Assembly (NCBI GenBank): GCA_030598925.1
Contig: JAUVPB010000002.1
Location: 1 to 41,118, forward strand
DNA from: Actinomycetes bacterium
GTDB taxonomy: Bacteria; Actinomycetota; Thermoleophilia; Gaiellales; Gaiellaceae
Length of the DNA stretch: 41,118 bases
Reading direction: 5' to 3'
Below, piece after piece: positions 32,450-40,320 of this stretch (positions are counted from its first letter, which is position 1; each line of letters opens with the position of its first letter). The notes below the pieces were generated by a model. The model was not told the DNA's origin, ran no database searches, and worked only from the letters and a program-made list of their open reading frames with translations. A program made the position numbers and the translations under genes.

Positions 32450-33007
32450 ATGAGCAGCTCTCCCGTTCACATCGCCGATGCGGCGAGCGTGCTCGAGCCG
32501 CGCGCTGGCGGCGTAATCGTCGCGATCCTCGGCTACTCGTCTCGGAGCGGGTCCGATCTGCATCCGATTTGCGCAGGGCGGCTCGCGAGAGGGACCGAAG
32601 AGCTCCCGCACGCACGTGCTGTCGTTCTCTCCGGCTGGGCGCGTCGGAACGGCGGGCCGTCTGAGGCCGAGCTGATGTGGCAGGCCTGGCCCGGCGATGG
32701 CGTGCCGCTTGTCGCGGACCCGCACGCGCGCACGACCGCGGAGAGTGCATTGCGGGTCGCGGCCTTGGCCCGATCCGTGGCAGCCAGCGAGGTCAGAGTC
32801 GTGACGTCGCGCTGGCACATGCGCCGGTCGCTGTTTCTCTTCCGGGGCGCGCTACGCGATGCGGAGATCGAGATCAGCGCGGCCTGCGCCGACGATCCAC
32901 CGACGGTTCCCCGGAGGATTCGCGAGCTCGGTGGCTGGCTCGTGGCGCCGGCGCAGCTACGGCGCAAGGCGGACATCGGGGTTACCGCTGCCGAGACTGC
33001 ACGGTGA
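32450..33007 (+). CDS. DUF218 (YdcF/ElyC/SanA-like) protein
   Basis: The protein (185 residues) has IVAILGYS, then ICAGRLARGTEELPHARAVV and LSGWARRNGGPSEAELMWQA (the SG-x8-E-A motif), and PHARTTAESALRVAALARS plus VVTSRWHMRRSLFLFR, which are the conserved elements of DUF218 proteins such as YdcF and SanA, linked to envelope integrity. There is no signal peptide or membrane helix in this form. Start is ATG 32450; GTG 32426 in the same frame is an alternative. Spacing to the preceding glycosyltransferase stop is 34 bases, so they may be co-transcribed. Confidence 0.75.
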   Translation: MSSSPVHIADAASVLEPRAGGVIVAILGYSSRSGSDLHPICAGRLARGTEELPHARAVVLSGWARRNGGPSEAELMWQAWPGDGVPLVADPHARTTAESALRVAALARSVAASEVRVVTSRWHMRRSLFLFRGALRDAEIEISAACADDPPTVPRRIRELGGWLVAPAQLRRKADIGVTAAETAR

Positions 33008-33032
33008 CTGCGACACGCTGGTTCCGCCCTCG

Positions 33033-33488
33033 TTAATCCTCGTCGATCAGCCCCTTGCCTCGTAGCTCATCGAGGGCCTCCTCGGTTTTCGCTACGTCTT
33101 CGATTCCCATGCCGGCGAGGACCGCGGATGATTTCGTGAACTGGACATCGCGGTAGTCGACGATCTCGACCTGATTGCCCCAGGGATCACGAAAGCGTAG
33201 TCCCCGGCCGGCGAGGGCGTCGACGCCCGCGGCCGCCATCGCCCGTCGCGTCTCTTCCTTCGAGTCGACGACGAGGCCAAAGTGCCGATCGGCATCTGGT
33301 GGCAAGGGAGAGCTGGCCGAAAGCGCGATGAATTGGTCGCCGAGGTCGATCCACGCCATCGTCTCGAACCGGTTTCTGAGGGTGAACTCGAAGATGCGCT
33401 CGTAGAACTCGAGCGCCTCGCCGATGTCTCCGACCTCGATGGCGACGTGATTCAGGCCGATGAGACGTGGCTTGCGCGGGGACGACAT
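33033..33488 (-). CDS. Single-domain VOC (glyoxalase-like) protein
   Basis: The 151-residue protein reads LIGLNHVAIEVGDIGEALEF then YERIFEFTLRNRFE, a VOC first half, and DRHFGLVVDSKEETRRAMAA with LRFRDPWGNQVEIVDYRDVQ as the second half, including the metal-site His and Glu positions. The C-terminal tail FTKSSAVLAGMGIEDVAKTE is longer than the domain. Function is not known; relatives include fosfomycin-resistance-like and dioxygenase-like enzymes. GGAGG lies eight bases upstream of ATG 33488. It converges on the DUF218 gene. Confidence 0.85.
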   Translation of the reverse strand: MSSPRKPRLIGLNHVAIEVGDIGEALEFYERIFEFTLRNRFETMAWIDLGDQFIALSASSPLPPDADRHFGLVVDSKEETRRAMAAAGVDALAGRGLRFRDPWGNQVEIVDYRDVQFTKSSAVLAGMGIEDVAKTEEALDELRGKGLIDED

Positions 33489-33517
33489 CTCTGAGATACC
33501 TCCATCGTCGTGGACTT

Positions 33518-33549
33518 CGGCATTCTGACAGCGCCGTGGTCGAATGCCG
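33518..33549. repeat. Inverted repeat, 8-bp arms with a 16-base spacer
   Basis: CGGCATTC (33518-33525) and GAATGCCG (33542-33549) form a perfect inverted repeat in the divergent region between the VOC gene (start 33488) and the lipoprotein gene (start 33634). The arm centres are 24 bases apart, about two helical turns, so it could bind a dimeric regulator. It could also form a hairpin with a large loop. Confidence 0.45.
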
Positions 33550-33633
33550 TTGATCCAGCATCGAAGTGCCGGTGCGGATCCTCCCGACGGGTGATGTAGC
33601 GGCCGCTGGCGATGATCAGGATCCGAGAGCGCC

Positions 33634-34365
33634 ATGTCCTCGTCTGCCGCCCTCGCACGACGACAGCTTGCCGGAGTCGTCGCAGCCGGCCTGTCCGCCC
33701 TGGCGCTCGCCGGGTGTGGCGGGAGCGTGCCCGACGTCCAGTTCGCGGCCGAGGCCGAGCCGATTGCGCCGGCCGAGCCGGTTGTCGACCTCACGAGGCC
33801 AAGCGTGCCCGACGGCGCTCAGCGTTACGAGCCGGTCGACGGAGCGTTCGCGCTCTCGATTCCAGGCACCTGGAGAGCGCCGGAGAGCGAGCTCGAGCTA
33901 GCAGAAGCGGTCTGGTTCACCGACACGGGCGCCTCTGGGTTCGACGCGAACGTCAACGTGCTGGTCGAGCAGTTGCCTCGCGCGCTGTCGATCGACGAGT
34001 ACCTCGAGCTCAGCGTTCAGAACGGTCCGCGGCTCGTCGACAACTTCGTGGCGATCGACGCTCGACCCGTGCTGCTCGCTACCGGCGAGACCGGTGGCAG
34101 GTTGGAGTACAAGGGCGAGTTCGAGGGCAGGCTTTTTCGATTCCTAGCGATCGTCTCGCTCGGCGAAACCCAGGCTGTCATCGCGACCTACACCAACATC
34201 GAAGCGGAATACGACAATGCTGCCGGGCTCGTCGAGCCCTACCTGTTGACTGTTGCCTCAAACGCGCTCATCGCATCGCCCGACCCTGAGTCTCCAAAGA
34301 AGAAGAACAAGAAGAGGAAAAAGAAAAAGAAGAAGCAGAGGGAGTCGACCGAGGCAGCGAAGTAG
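33634..34365 (+). CDS. Lipoprotein with Mog1/PsbP-like domain and a lysine-rich tail
   Basis: The 243-residue protein has a twin-arginine-free signal QLAGVVAAGLSALALAGCGG, lipobox LAGC, a linker PIAPAEPVVDLTRPSVPDG, then a domain reading FALSIPGTWRAPESELELAE and VNVLVEQLPRALSIDEYLEL, reminiscent of Mog1/PsbP/DUF1795 folds. The last 26 residues are unusual: SPKKKNKKRKKKKKKQ then RESTEAAK, encoded at 34297-34338 almost only by AAG and AAA codons, unlike the G+C-rich surroundings. The tail is expected outside the membrane, where it could bind anionic wall polymers or nucleic acid. Start ATG 33634 has a weak leader. A membrane-anchored gene follows after 90 bases. Confidence 0.75.
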   Translation: MSSSAALARRQLAGVVAAGLSALALAGCGGSVPDVQFAAEAEPIAPAEPVVDLTRPSVPDGAQRYEPVDGAFALSIPGTWRAPESELELAEAVWFTDTGASGFDANVNVLVEQLPRALSIDEYLELSVQNGPRLVDNFVAIDARPVLLATGETGGRLEYKGEFEGRLFRFLAIVSLGETQAVIATYTNIEAEYDNAAGLVEPYLLTVASNALIASPDPESPKKKNKKRKKKKKKQRESTEAAK

Positions 34366-34455
34366 CCACCGCCAAGGCCGTCGGCAACGCGCTACGTGGC
34401 TCGACCGCGGAACGACCGCTGCACGGCCCGAGCAACCGCTTCACAATGGGCGGTA

Positions 34456-35547
34456 GTGCCACGTGCACGTGTCGTCGCTCTCATCGTCGGGCTGGTCGCG
34501 CTCGCGGCGGTCGTTGCCGCCTGGTCGCTGCGCTCAGACGACGTCGCGCCCGGCGGTGTCAGCAGTCGCGGCGAGCCAACGCCCGGAGCGGATCGTCTTC
34601 GCGGCCCCGATGTTCCGCCGGAGGGCGTTCTGCCAGGGCGGCTATGGACAGTCGTCCCCGGTCACGACCGAGCCGGCTCGAGCTGTGAGATGCGGGCAAT
34701 CGATCTCGGAGCGCTGGAGCTCGAGCCGCCGGGCCAGCTGACGCATTGCACGCTGGTCGATATCTCGTCGGATGGGCAGTTTGCCGCGGCCTACGACGAT
34801 CAGCTGCGGCTCGCACTCCTTGATCTCCGTGATCGTCCCGAGTGGATCCGTGACCTCGACACCCGGCTGCGGGAGAACTCTTCGCGGACGTCGCGCATCG
34901 CCGCGCTCGCCGGCGACGGTCGGGCCGTTGCGTGGTGTGTGGGCGGGAACGAGACGGCTGTTCTTACGATCGAGTCCGGAGACGTGCAGAGCGTCACGGG
35001 TTGCGACCCACGGTTCGGGCAGGATGGCGAGTTGTTCACGCGCACAGGTGCTCCGCGAAACGAGGAGATCCGCGCGGACGGGCGGGTGGTTCTCTCCCAA
35101 CCGGACTTCCGAGAAGGTCTCGATCTGACGCCCGAGGAGGAGTCAGACCTCCTGGCCTATGACGTCGGGGCAGACGGGGCGATCGCGACGAAGGTGCGGC
35201 GCGTCATCGGTTTGCCGCTGGCGACGATCCAGCTCTGGCAAGACGAGCAGTTCCAAGGCGCGTACCGAGTCTCGGGAGTTGACGGAGCGCTCGAGTCGAG
35301 TGGGCTCGAGCTCAGCCCGGACGCGACGCGCGTCGCGCTGGGTTGGCGCGGACTCCTTGCGGGCGTACTCGACTTCGGCTTCGGGCGGGTTGGACGCACC
35401 TCAGACCATGGGTCGTACGCGTGGTCGCCCGACGGTCGCTGGCTCGCGATCGGCAACGCCGAGAGCATCTCGATCTACGCTCGCGGCAGCGACGCTCCCA
35501 CCTACTCGCTGCCGGTCACGACGCTGATGATCGCCTGGAGCCAGTAG
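34456..35547 (+). CDS. Membrane-anchored extracellular propeller-like protein
   Basis: The 363-residue product begins PRARVVALIVGLVALAAVVA, an N-terminal membrane anchor, followed by a proline/glycine linker and a domain of short beta repeats: DISSDGQFAAAYDDQLRLAL, AALAGDGRAVAWCVGGNETA, LELSPDATRVALGWRGLLAG and YAWSPDGRWLAIGNAESISI. The xSPDGRxxAxG pattern is typical of WD40/TolB-like beta-propellers. Likely extracellular. Function unknown; it sits next to the lipoprotein gene and may act with it in the envelope. Start is GTG 34456 with GGGCGG near; an upstream GTG at 34396 gives an arginine-rich extension I do not trust. Confidence 0.72.
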   Translation: MPRARVVALIVGLVALAAVVAAWSLRSDDVAPGGVSSRGEPTPGADRLRGPDVPPEGVLPGRLWTVVPGHDRAGSSCEMRAIDLGALELEPPGQLTHCTLVDISSDGQFAAAYDDQLRLALLDLRDRPEWIRDLDTRLRENSSRTSRIAALAGDGRAVAWCVGGNETAVLTIESGDVQSVTGCDPRFGQDGELFTRTGAPRNEEIRADGRVVLSQPDFREGLDLTPEEESDLLAYDVGADGAIATKVRRVIGLPLATIQLWQDEQFQGAYRVSGVDGALESSGLELSPDATRVALGWRGLLAGVLDFGFGRVGRTSDHGSYAWSPDGRWLAIGNAESISIYARGSDAPTYSLPVTTLMIAWSQ

Positions 35548-35629
35548 CGCGGGAGACCACAGCACGGCGCCGCCGGCAACCGACTCGCTTCCCTCGTCGA
35601 GGGAGGCCGCCGGGCGGCAAGATGGACAT

Positions 35630-36019
35630 GTGACCGAAGACCGCCGACGTCGATTGCTCATGCTCGGCGATCTGACGCCGATCCTTGTCTTTTCGCTCGT
35701 CGGCGGGTTCACGCATGACGGTGGCTTCTCGCTCGTCGACGTCCTCCGCAACATCGCCTTGCTCGGCGCCGGCTGGATCGCGGCGGTGATCGTGCTGCGA
35801 CCGTATGCGAAGCAGGGGCTGCTCCGGCTTGTCGGCACCTGGGCGCTCGGGATTACGGCTGGAGCGCTTCTGCGGGCCGCTGTACTCGGCCGATCCGTCG
35901 ACGCCGAGTATTTGGGATTCTGGGGCGTCACCATGGCGGTGACACTTGTCGTGCTCGCCACGTGGCGGTTGCTGGCGCGAACCCTCGGAGCAAGCCTCGA
36001 TCCGACAGCACCCAGCTAG
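35630..36019 (+). CDS. DUF3054 membrane protein
   Basis: This 129-residue protein has about four membrane segments: LMLGDLTPILVFSLVGGFTH, LRNIALLGAGWIAAVIVL, a third around LVGTWALGITAGALLRAAVL and a fourth FWGVTMAVTLVVLATWRLLA. The initial D-x-x-x-x-x-x-F-x-x-x-G-x-x-x-H and the loop GWIAAVIVLRPYA match DUF3054, a family found mainly in Actinomycetota and halophilic archaea, function unknown. Start GTG 35630. The MmgE/PrpD gene follows with an in-frame gap of nine bases to its possible ATC start. Confidence 0.85.
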   Translation: MTEDRRRRLLMLGDLTPILVFSLVGGFTHDGGFSLVDVLRNIALLGAGWIAAVIVLRPYAKQGLLRLVGTWALGITAGALLRAAVLGRSVDAEYLGFWGVTMAVTLVVLATWRLLARTLGASLDPTAPS

Positions 36020-36091
36020 GCTGACTAGATCGCTACCGAGCTCGCAGCAGGGCAGTTTGCGCGGTTCGCGCTCGAACTCAAACTCGCGAAC

Positions 36092-37417
36092 GTGCCCGAC
36101 GATGTCGTCGACGCTGCCAAGCTTCATCTGCTCGATACGCTCGGATGCGGTCTGGCGGCTGACGGACTCGGCGTGGCCACGGAGGCCAGGCAGACTGCGG
36201 CACGCACGGGCGGCCGCGCGGAGGCGTCAGTGCTCGGCTTGGACGACGCCCTGCCTGCAGCAAGTGCCGCATTCGCCAACGGCATGTTGTGCCACGGTCT
36301 CGACTTCGACGACACGCACGCTGCCTCGGCCAGTCATGTGAGCACGGTTGTCTGTCCGGCCGCACTCGCCGTCGCGCAGTCCGTCGGCGCGAGTGGCGCC
36401 GAGACCCTCGCCGCGATCATCGTGGGCAACGAGGTCGTCACGCGTGTTGGGATGGCGGCGCCGACCGAGTTCCACCGGCGCGGTTTTCATCCCACGTCGG
36501 TCTGCGGCGTGTTCGGCGCGACGCTCGCGGCGTCACGACTGCTTGGGCTCGATCTGCCGACGGCGACGAGCGCGATGGGACTCGCCGGTTCGCTCGCGTC
36601 GGGGATCTTCGCCTACCTGGATGAGGGCACGCCGACCAAGCCGCTCCATGCAGGCTGGGCGGCGCAGGCTGGCGTACACGCTGCCTCGCTTGCGGCAGCA
36701 GGGGCGGCCGGACCAGGTTCCGTGCTCGAGGCGAAGTTCGGTCTCTACCACGCGTTCGTGGGTCGCGAGCCCGGCGATGTGGATCTCGCGACGCAGCTGG
36801 CTGATCTCGGCAGCCGCTGGGAGACGCCGAGGATCGCGTACAAGCCGTATCCCGCATGCCACGCGATGCACGCCGTCGTGGGCGCCGCTCGGGAGGCGAG
36901 CGCCGGTCGGCGTCTGCAGGCGGCGGAGGTTACGTCGATCGTGGCCGAGGTTCCCGAGATCGCGGTCGATCTCGTCCTCGAGCCGCTCGCCGCCAAGCGC
37001 AGGCCGAGGACGGAGTACGAGGCGAAGTTCAGTCTGCCCTACTCCGTAGCGGCCATGCTCGCCCGGGGCGAGCTCGGGCTCGCCGACTACGAACAGGCGG
37101 CCGTAACAGACGGCCCCGTGCTCGAGCTGGCGGGCAAAGTGGGCTATGTCGAGCGCCAGTTCCCTACGTATCCGCAGGCGCTACCGGGCGCTATCGAACT
37201 GCGGCTCGCGTCGGGCGAGACGCTGAGAGCCGAGCAGCCCTACCAGGAAGCGAGTCCCGAGAATCCTTGGATTCGCGATGACGTGCTGGCGAAGTTCAGG
37301 GGGAATCTCCGCGCCGGCGGGCACAGCGGAGCGGGAGCCCCGCTGGAAGAGATCGTTCTGTCACTCGAGTCGCAGGCGTCGCTCGCGAGTCTGCGCGAGG
37401 CGCTGCTCGTTCAATGA
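36092..37417 (+). CDS. MmgE/PrpD family protein (2-methylcitrate dehydratase / iminodisuccinate epimerase-like)
   Basis: The 441-residue protein contains AKLHLLDTLGCGLAADGLG, GMLCHGLDFDDTHAASASHV, AIIVGNEVVTRVGMAAPTEF, GFHPTSVCGVFGATLAASRL and KPLHAGWAAQAGVHAASLAA, the MmgE/PrpD core order. The family includes 2-methylcitrate dehydratase and epimerases. The family's first helix lies upstream: the same frame reads TELAAGQFARFALELKLAN from ATC 36029, directly after a stop, with no ATG, GTG or TTG before GTG 36092. So the annotated start loses ~21 residues, or ATC is used or the start is mutated. It overlaps the hyuB-like gene by ATGA, indicating one operon. Confidence 0.85.
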   Translation: MPDDVVDAAKLHLLDTLGCGLAADGLGVATEARQTAARTGGRAEASVLGLDDALPAASAAFANGMLCHGLDFDDTHAASASHVSTVVCPAALAVAQSVGASGAETLAAIIVGNEVVTRVGMAAPTEFHRRGFHPTSVCGVFGATLAASRLLGLDLPTATSAMGLAGSLASGIFAYLDEGTPTKPLHAGWAAQAGVHAASLAAAGAAGPGSVLEAKFGLYHAFVGREPGDVDLATQLADLGSRWETPRIAYKPYPACHAMHAVVGAAREASAGRRLQAAEVTSIVAEVPEIAVDLVLEPLAAKRRPRTEYEAKFSLPYSVAAMLARGELGLADYEQAAVTDGPVLELAGKVGYVERQFPTYPQALPGAIELRLASGETLRAEQPYQEASPENPWIRDDVLAKFRGNLRAGGHSGAGAPLEEIVLSLESQASLASLREALLVQ

Positions 37418-39202
37418 GTGGGTCGCCCGCGGGGCTCAAAGGGGCCCCGCTCGATGGCGCTCAGCTGCCGATCATCGCCAGCCGCTTCGAAGGAATTGCC
37501 AGCAAGATGGGCAACACCCTGCTTCGCGCCGGACGCTCCGCTCCCGTCAACCGAGCGCGTGACTTCTCGTGCTGCGTCGTGACGGCGGCGGGTGACCTTC
37601 TCGCCTACGCGGAGAGCATCCCGATCCACGTTCTCGGTGCCGACCTCCTTGTCGCTTCGATGAAGGAGTTCCACCCCGACCTCGCGCCGGGTGACGCGTT
37701 TCTGCACAACTCGCCGTATCACGGAAACACGCACGCGGGCGACCATGTGATCCTCGTTCCGGTGTTTGACGACGCTGGCGAGCATCGCTACACAATGGTT
37801 TGTAAGGCGCACCAAGCCGACATCGGCAACTCGATCCCGACCACCTACCACGCTGAGGCTCGCGACGTGTACGAGGAGGGAGCCTTGATCTTTCCGTGCG
37901 TGCGGGTGCAGCGTGACTACGCCGATGTCGCCGACGTCGTCCGGATGTGCCAGGTCCGCATCCGCGTGCCCGAGCAGTGGCATGGTGACTACCTCGGGAT
38001 GATCGCGGCGGCCCGAATCGGCGAGCGCGAGCTCTGCGCCGCGGCTGACGACGTCGGCTGGGACGTCCTCGAGACGTTTGACCGTCAATGGCTCGACTAT
38101 TCGGAACAGCGAATCGCCTCGGCCATCGTGCAGCTGCCGGCGGCGACGGCGACGGGCTTCTCGATCCACGACGCGATCCCGGGCACACCCCCGGCAGGCA
38201 TCGAAATCCGCTCGAACGTGACTGTTTCGCCAACGGACGCGACGATCGTGGTGGACCTGCACGACAACCCTGACAATCTGCCGTGCGGGCTCAACATGAC
38301 CGAGGCGACCGCCCGCGCCGCGGCGTTGATCGGCGTCTTCAACAGCCTCGACCCGTCCATCCCAAAGAACGGCGGCTCGGCGCGCAGGATCCGCGTGCTG
38401 CTGCGCGAGGGTTGCATCGCTGGCATTCCGCAGCATCCGGTGAGCTGCTCCGTCGCGACCACCAACGTCGCGGACCGCATTGTCAACTCCACGCAGCAGG
38501 CGATGTCTGGACTCCGGCACGGCATCGGGATGGCGGAGTTCGGGGCGTTCTTCGTCGCGAGCTCGGCCTCGGTGTCAGGCACCGATCCCGACACCGGCAA
38601 GCCGCACGTCAACCAGATATTCCTCGGCGGTACCGCCGGCGCCGGCAGCCCGTTCTCCGATGGCTGGCTCACGTACCTGAACGCCGTCAACGGCGGCATG
38701 TGCCACCTCGATTCGATCGAGGTGGCGGAGTACTACCAACCGCTCGTCGTCAACCAGCGCCGTGTTCAGGCATACACTGAGGGGGCGGGCTGGAGGCGGG
38801 GCGCGCCCCGCGCTGCTCGTCGAGTACGGGCCTAGGCGCGGCGAGCTGACACTGGGCTTCGTCTCCGATGGGGAGCAGAACCCGGCGCAGGGCGTGCGAG
38901 GTGGTCTCGGTGCGGTACCGGCATGGAACGTTCGCCGGTCGCCGCGAGGCGAGGAGCAGCCACTGCCGCAGTCGGGTCTTGTGACACTCGCCGAGGGAGA
39001 GACAGTCGTCTGTCTCGCGCAGTCGGGCGGCGGGTACGGTGAGCCCGTCCTGCGCGAGCCGGAGCGAGTGCTGGACGACGTGGAGCAGGGGATCGTGACA
39101 CCGGAGCGCGCCCGCGACGTGTACCGCGTATCGATCACCGACGAGGGGTTGCTCGACGAGTCGGAGACGTCGCACTTGCGTCGGCGACCTGTCGGGGCCT
39201 AG
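37414..39202 (+). pseudogene. hyuB: Hydantoinase B/oxoprolinase-type gene, frameshifted near the 3' end
   Basis: From ATG 37414 the frame gives HyuB features: ISRFEGIASKMGNTLLRAGR-like SRFEGIASKMGNTLLRAGR, FSCCVVTAAGDLLAYAE, GDAFLHNSPYHGNTHAGDHV and NMTEATARAAALIGVF, but ends in GWRRGAPRAARRVRA at 38835. The next frame continues a plausible C-terminus, LLVEYGPRRGELTLGFVSDG to GGGYGEPVLREPERVLDDV and TPERARDVYRVSITDEG, stopping at 39202. Removing one C from the C4 run at 38806-38809 joins both into about 595 residues, the usual HyuB length. HyuB is the ATP-dependent hydantoinase/5-oxoprolinase partner of HyuA. No hyuA is in the window; the MmgE/PrpD gene precedes it with ATGA overlap. Confidence 0.8.
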
Positions 39203-39420
39203 GTGGGTCGTCGAGCGCTCCGAGCAAGAGGGCAAGCCCGGGGTCAAGGGCAGGACTTGGCTCGCTCGGTCACGAAATCGAACAGATCAGAGAAGACGCG
39301 CAAACGGCGCGGGCAGCCGCGGATGCTGGCGACGAGGGCCAGCGTGGCGGCCCCGGAGCCGAGCCGCCCGATGCGACGGTAAGGCACGCGCCGCACGAAG
39401 CACCGCCGGTCACACCGACT

Positions 39421-40320
39421 ATGCCGCGGTCCGTGCTACCACCGCAGCCGCGCGAGGAACGCCAACGGGGTGCGAGCGCGGAGGCGGGAGCGTTCGTCGC
39501 GCGCGAGACGAAGGGAGTCGTCCGCACGTTCCTCGACGTCCGCGGGACACACCTCGCCGCCCTCATCGCCTTCTACGGCCTGCTTGCGTTCTTCCCGCTT
39601 GTGCTGATCGGTCTCGCTCTGGCGGGATTGTTCGGAGAGCAGACCGAGTCGAGTTTCCTGATCGAGCAGTTGAATCGCACATTCCCCGGAGCATCCGGTC
39701 GGCGTCTCGCGAACACCGTGAACGAGTTCCGCGAACAGGCGGTGTATCTCGCCGCGATCGGCGGCGTCGCGGTGCTCTGGAGTTCGCTGGGACTCTTCAG
39801 TGCGCTCGAGTCAGCATTCAACCTTGTCTACGGTGTGAAGAACCGGCCTTTCGCGCGCGGCAAAGCGTTGATGTTCGTGATCCTGGTCGGCTCGGTCGCG
39901 GCGCTCTTCCTTGCCTTGATCGCCGGTTCGCTGGGCGTCGAGTTGCTCGTGCGACTCGGCGGTACCGAGACGCCGTTTGCGTACGGATTCGCGATCGCGC
40001 TGTCGTCGATCATAGTCTTCGGCCTGCTCTGGGTGGCCTACCATGTGCTTCCGAACGCGGCGGTGACTTGGACGCAGGCTCTCCCGGGAGCGGCTGGGGC
40101 GGCGGTCGCGCTCGTCGCGAGCTTCCAGGCCGTCCCGCTGTTCGTGCGCGCCACCGACAACCTCGTCGCGCTACGCGCCTTTGGTGGTGCGACGCTCCTG
40201 CTCGTCTGGTTGTTCCTGATGGCCAACATCATCGTGCTGGGAGCCGTTGTCAACTGGCGCCTCTCGCGTGGCGCGCGACAGAGAGCCGCCCTCGAGGGCA
40301 CTAGCGGTAGGGCGCCATGA
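39421..40320 (+). CDS. YihY/BrkB-family membrane protein
   Basis: The 299-residue protein has a Pro/Arg-rich N-terminus, then HLAALIAFYGLLAFFPLVLI, the first of about six membrane segments, ALESAFNLVYGVKNRPFARG and FGGATLLLVWLFLMANIIVL GAVVNW-type C-terminal helices; these are the YihY (formerly RNase BN) signatures. Role is unknown; once proposed as ribonuclease BN, which is no longer accepted. The same frame is open for about 50 codons upstream (SLGHEIEQIREDAQTARAAA, then Pro/His-rich) with no ATG, GTG or TTG start before ATG 39421, so the true N-terminus may be longer. The gene overlaps the convergent oxidoreductase gene by 20 bases. Confidence 0.85.
   Translation: MPRSVLPPQPREERQRGASAEAGAFVARETKGVVRTFLDVRGTHLAALIAFYGLLAFFPLVLIGLALAGLFGEQTESSFLIEQLNRTFPGASGRRLANTVNEFREQAVYLAAIGGVAVLWSSLGLFSALESAFNLVYGVKNRPFARGKALMFVILVGSVAALFLALIAGSLGVELLVRLGGTETPFAYGFAIALSSIIVFGLLWVAYHVLPNAAVTWTQALPGAAGAAVALVASFQAVPLFVRATDNLVALRAFGGATLLLVWLFLMANIIVLGAVVNWRLSRGARQRAALEGTSGRAP

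Noticed and set aside
37411-38520. 369-codon minus-strand ORF opposite the hyuB-like gene
   Set aside because: Shadow of a strongly motif-bearing HyuB frame. No domain, start site or ribosome binding site supports it.
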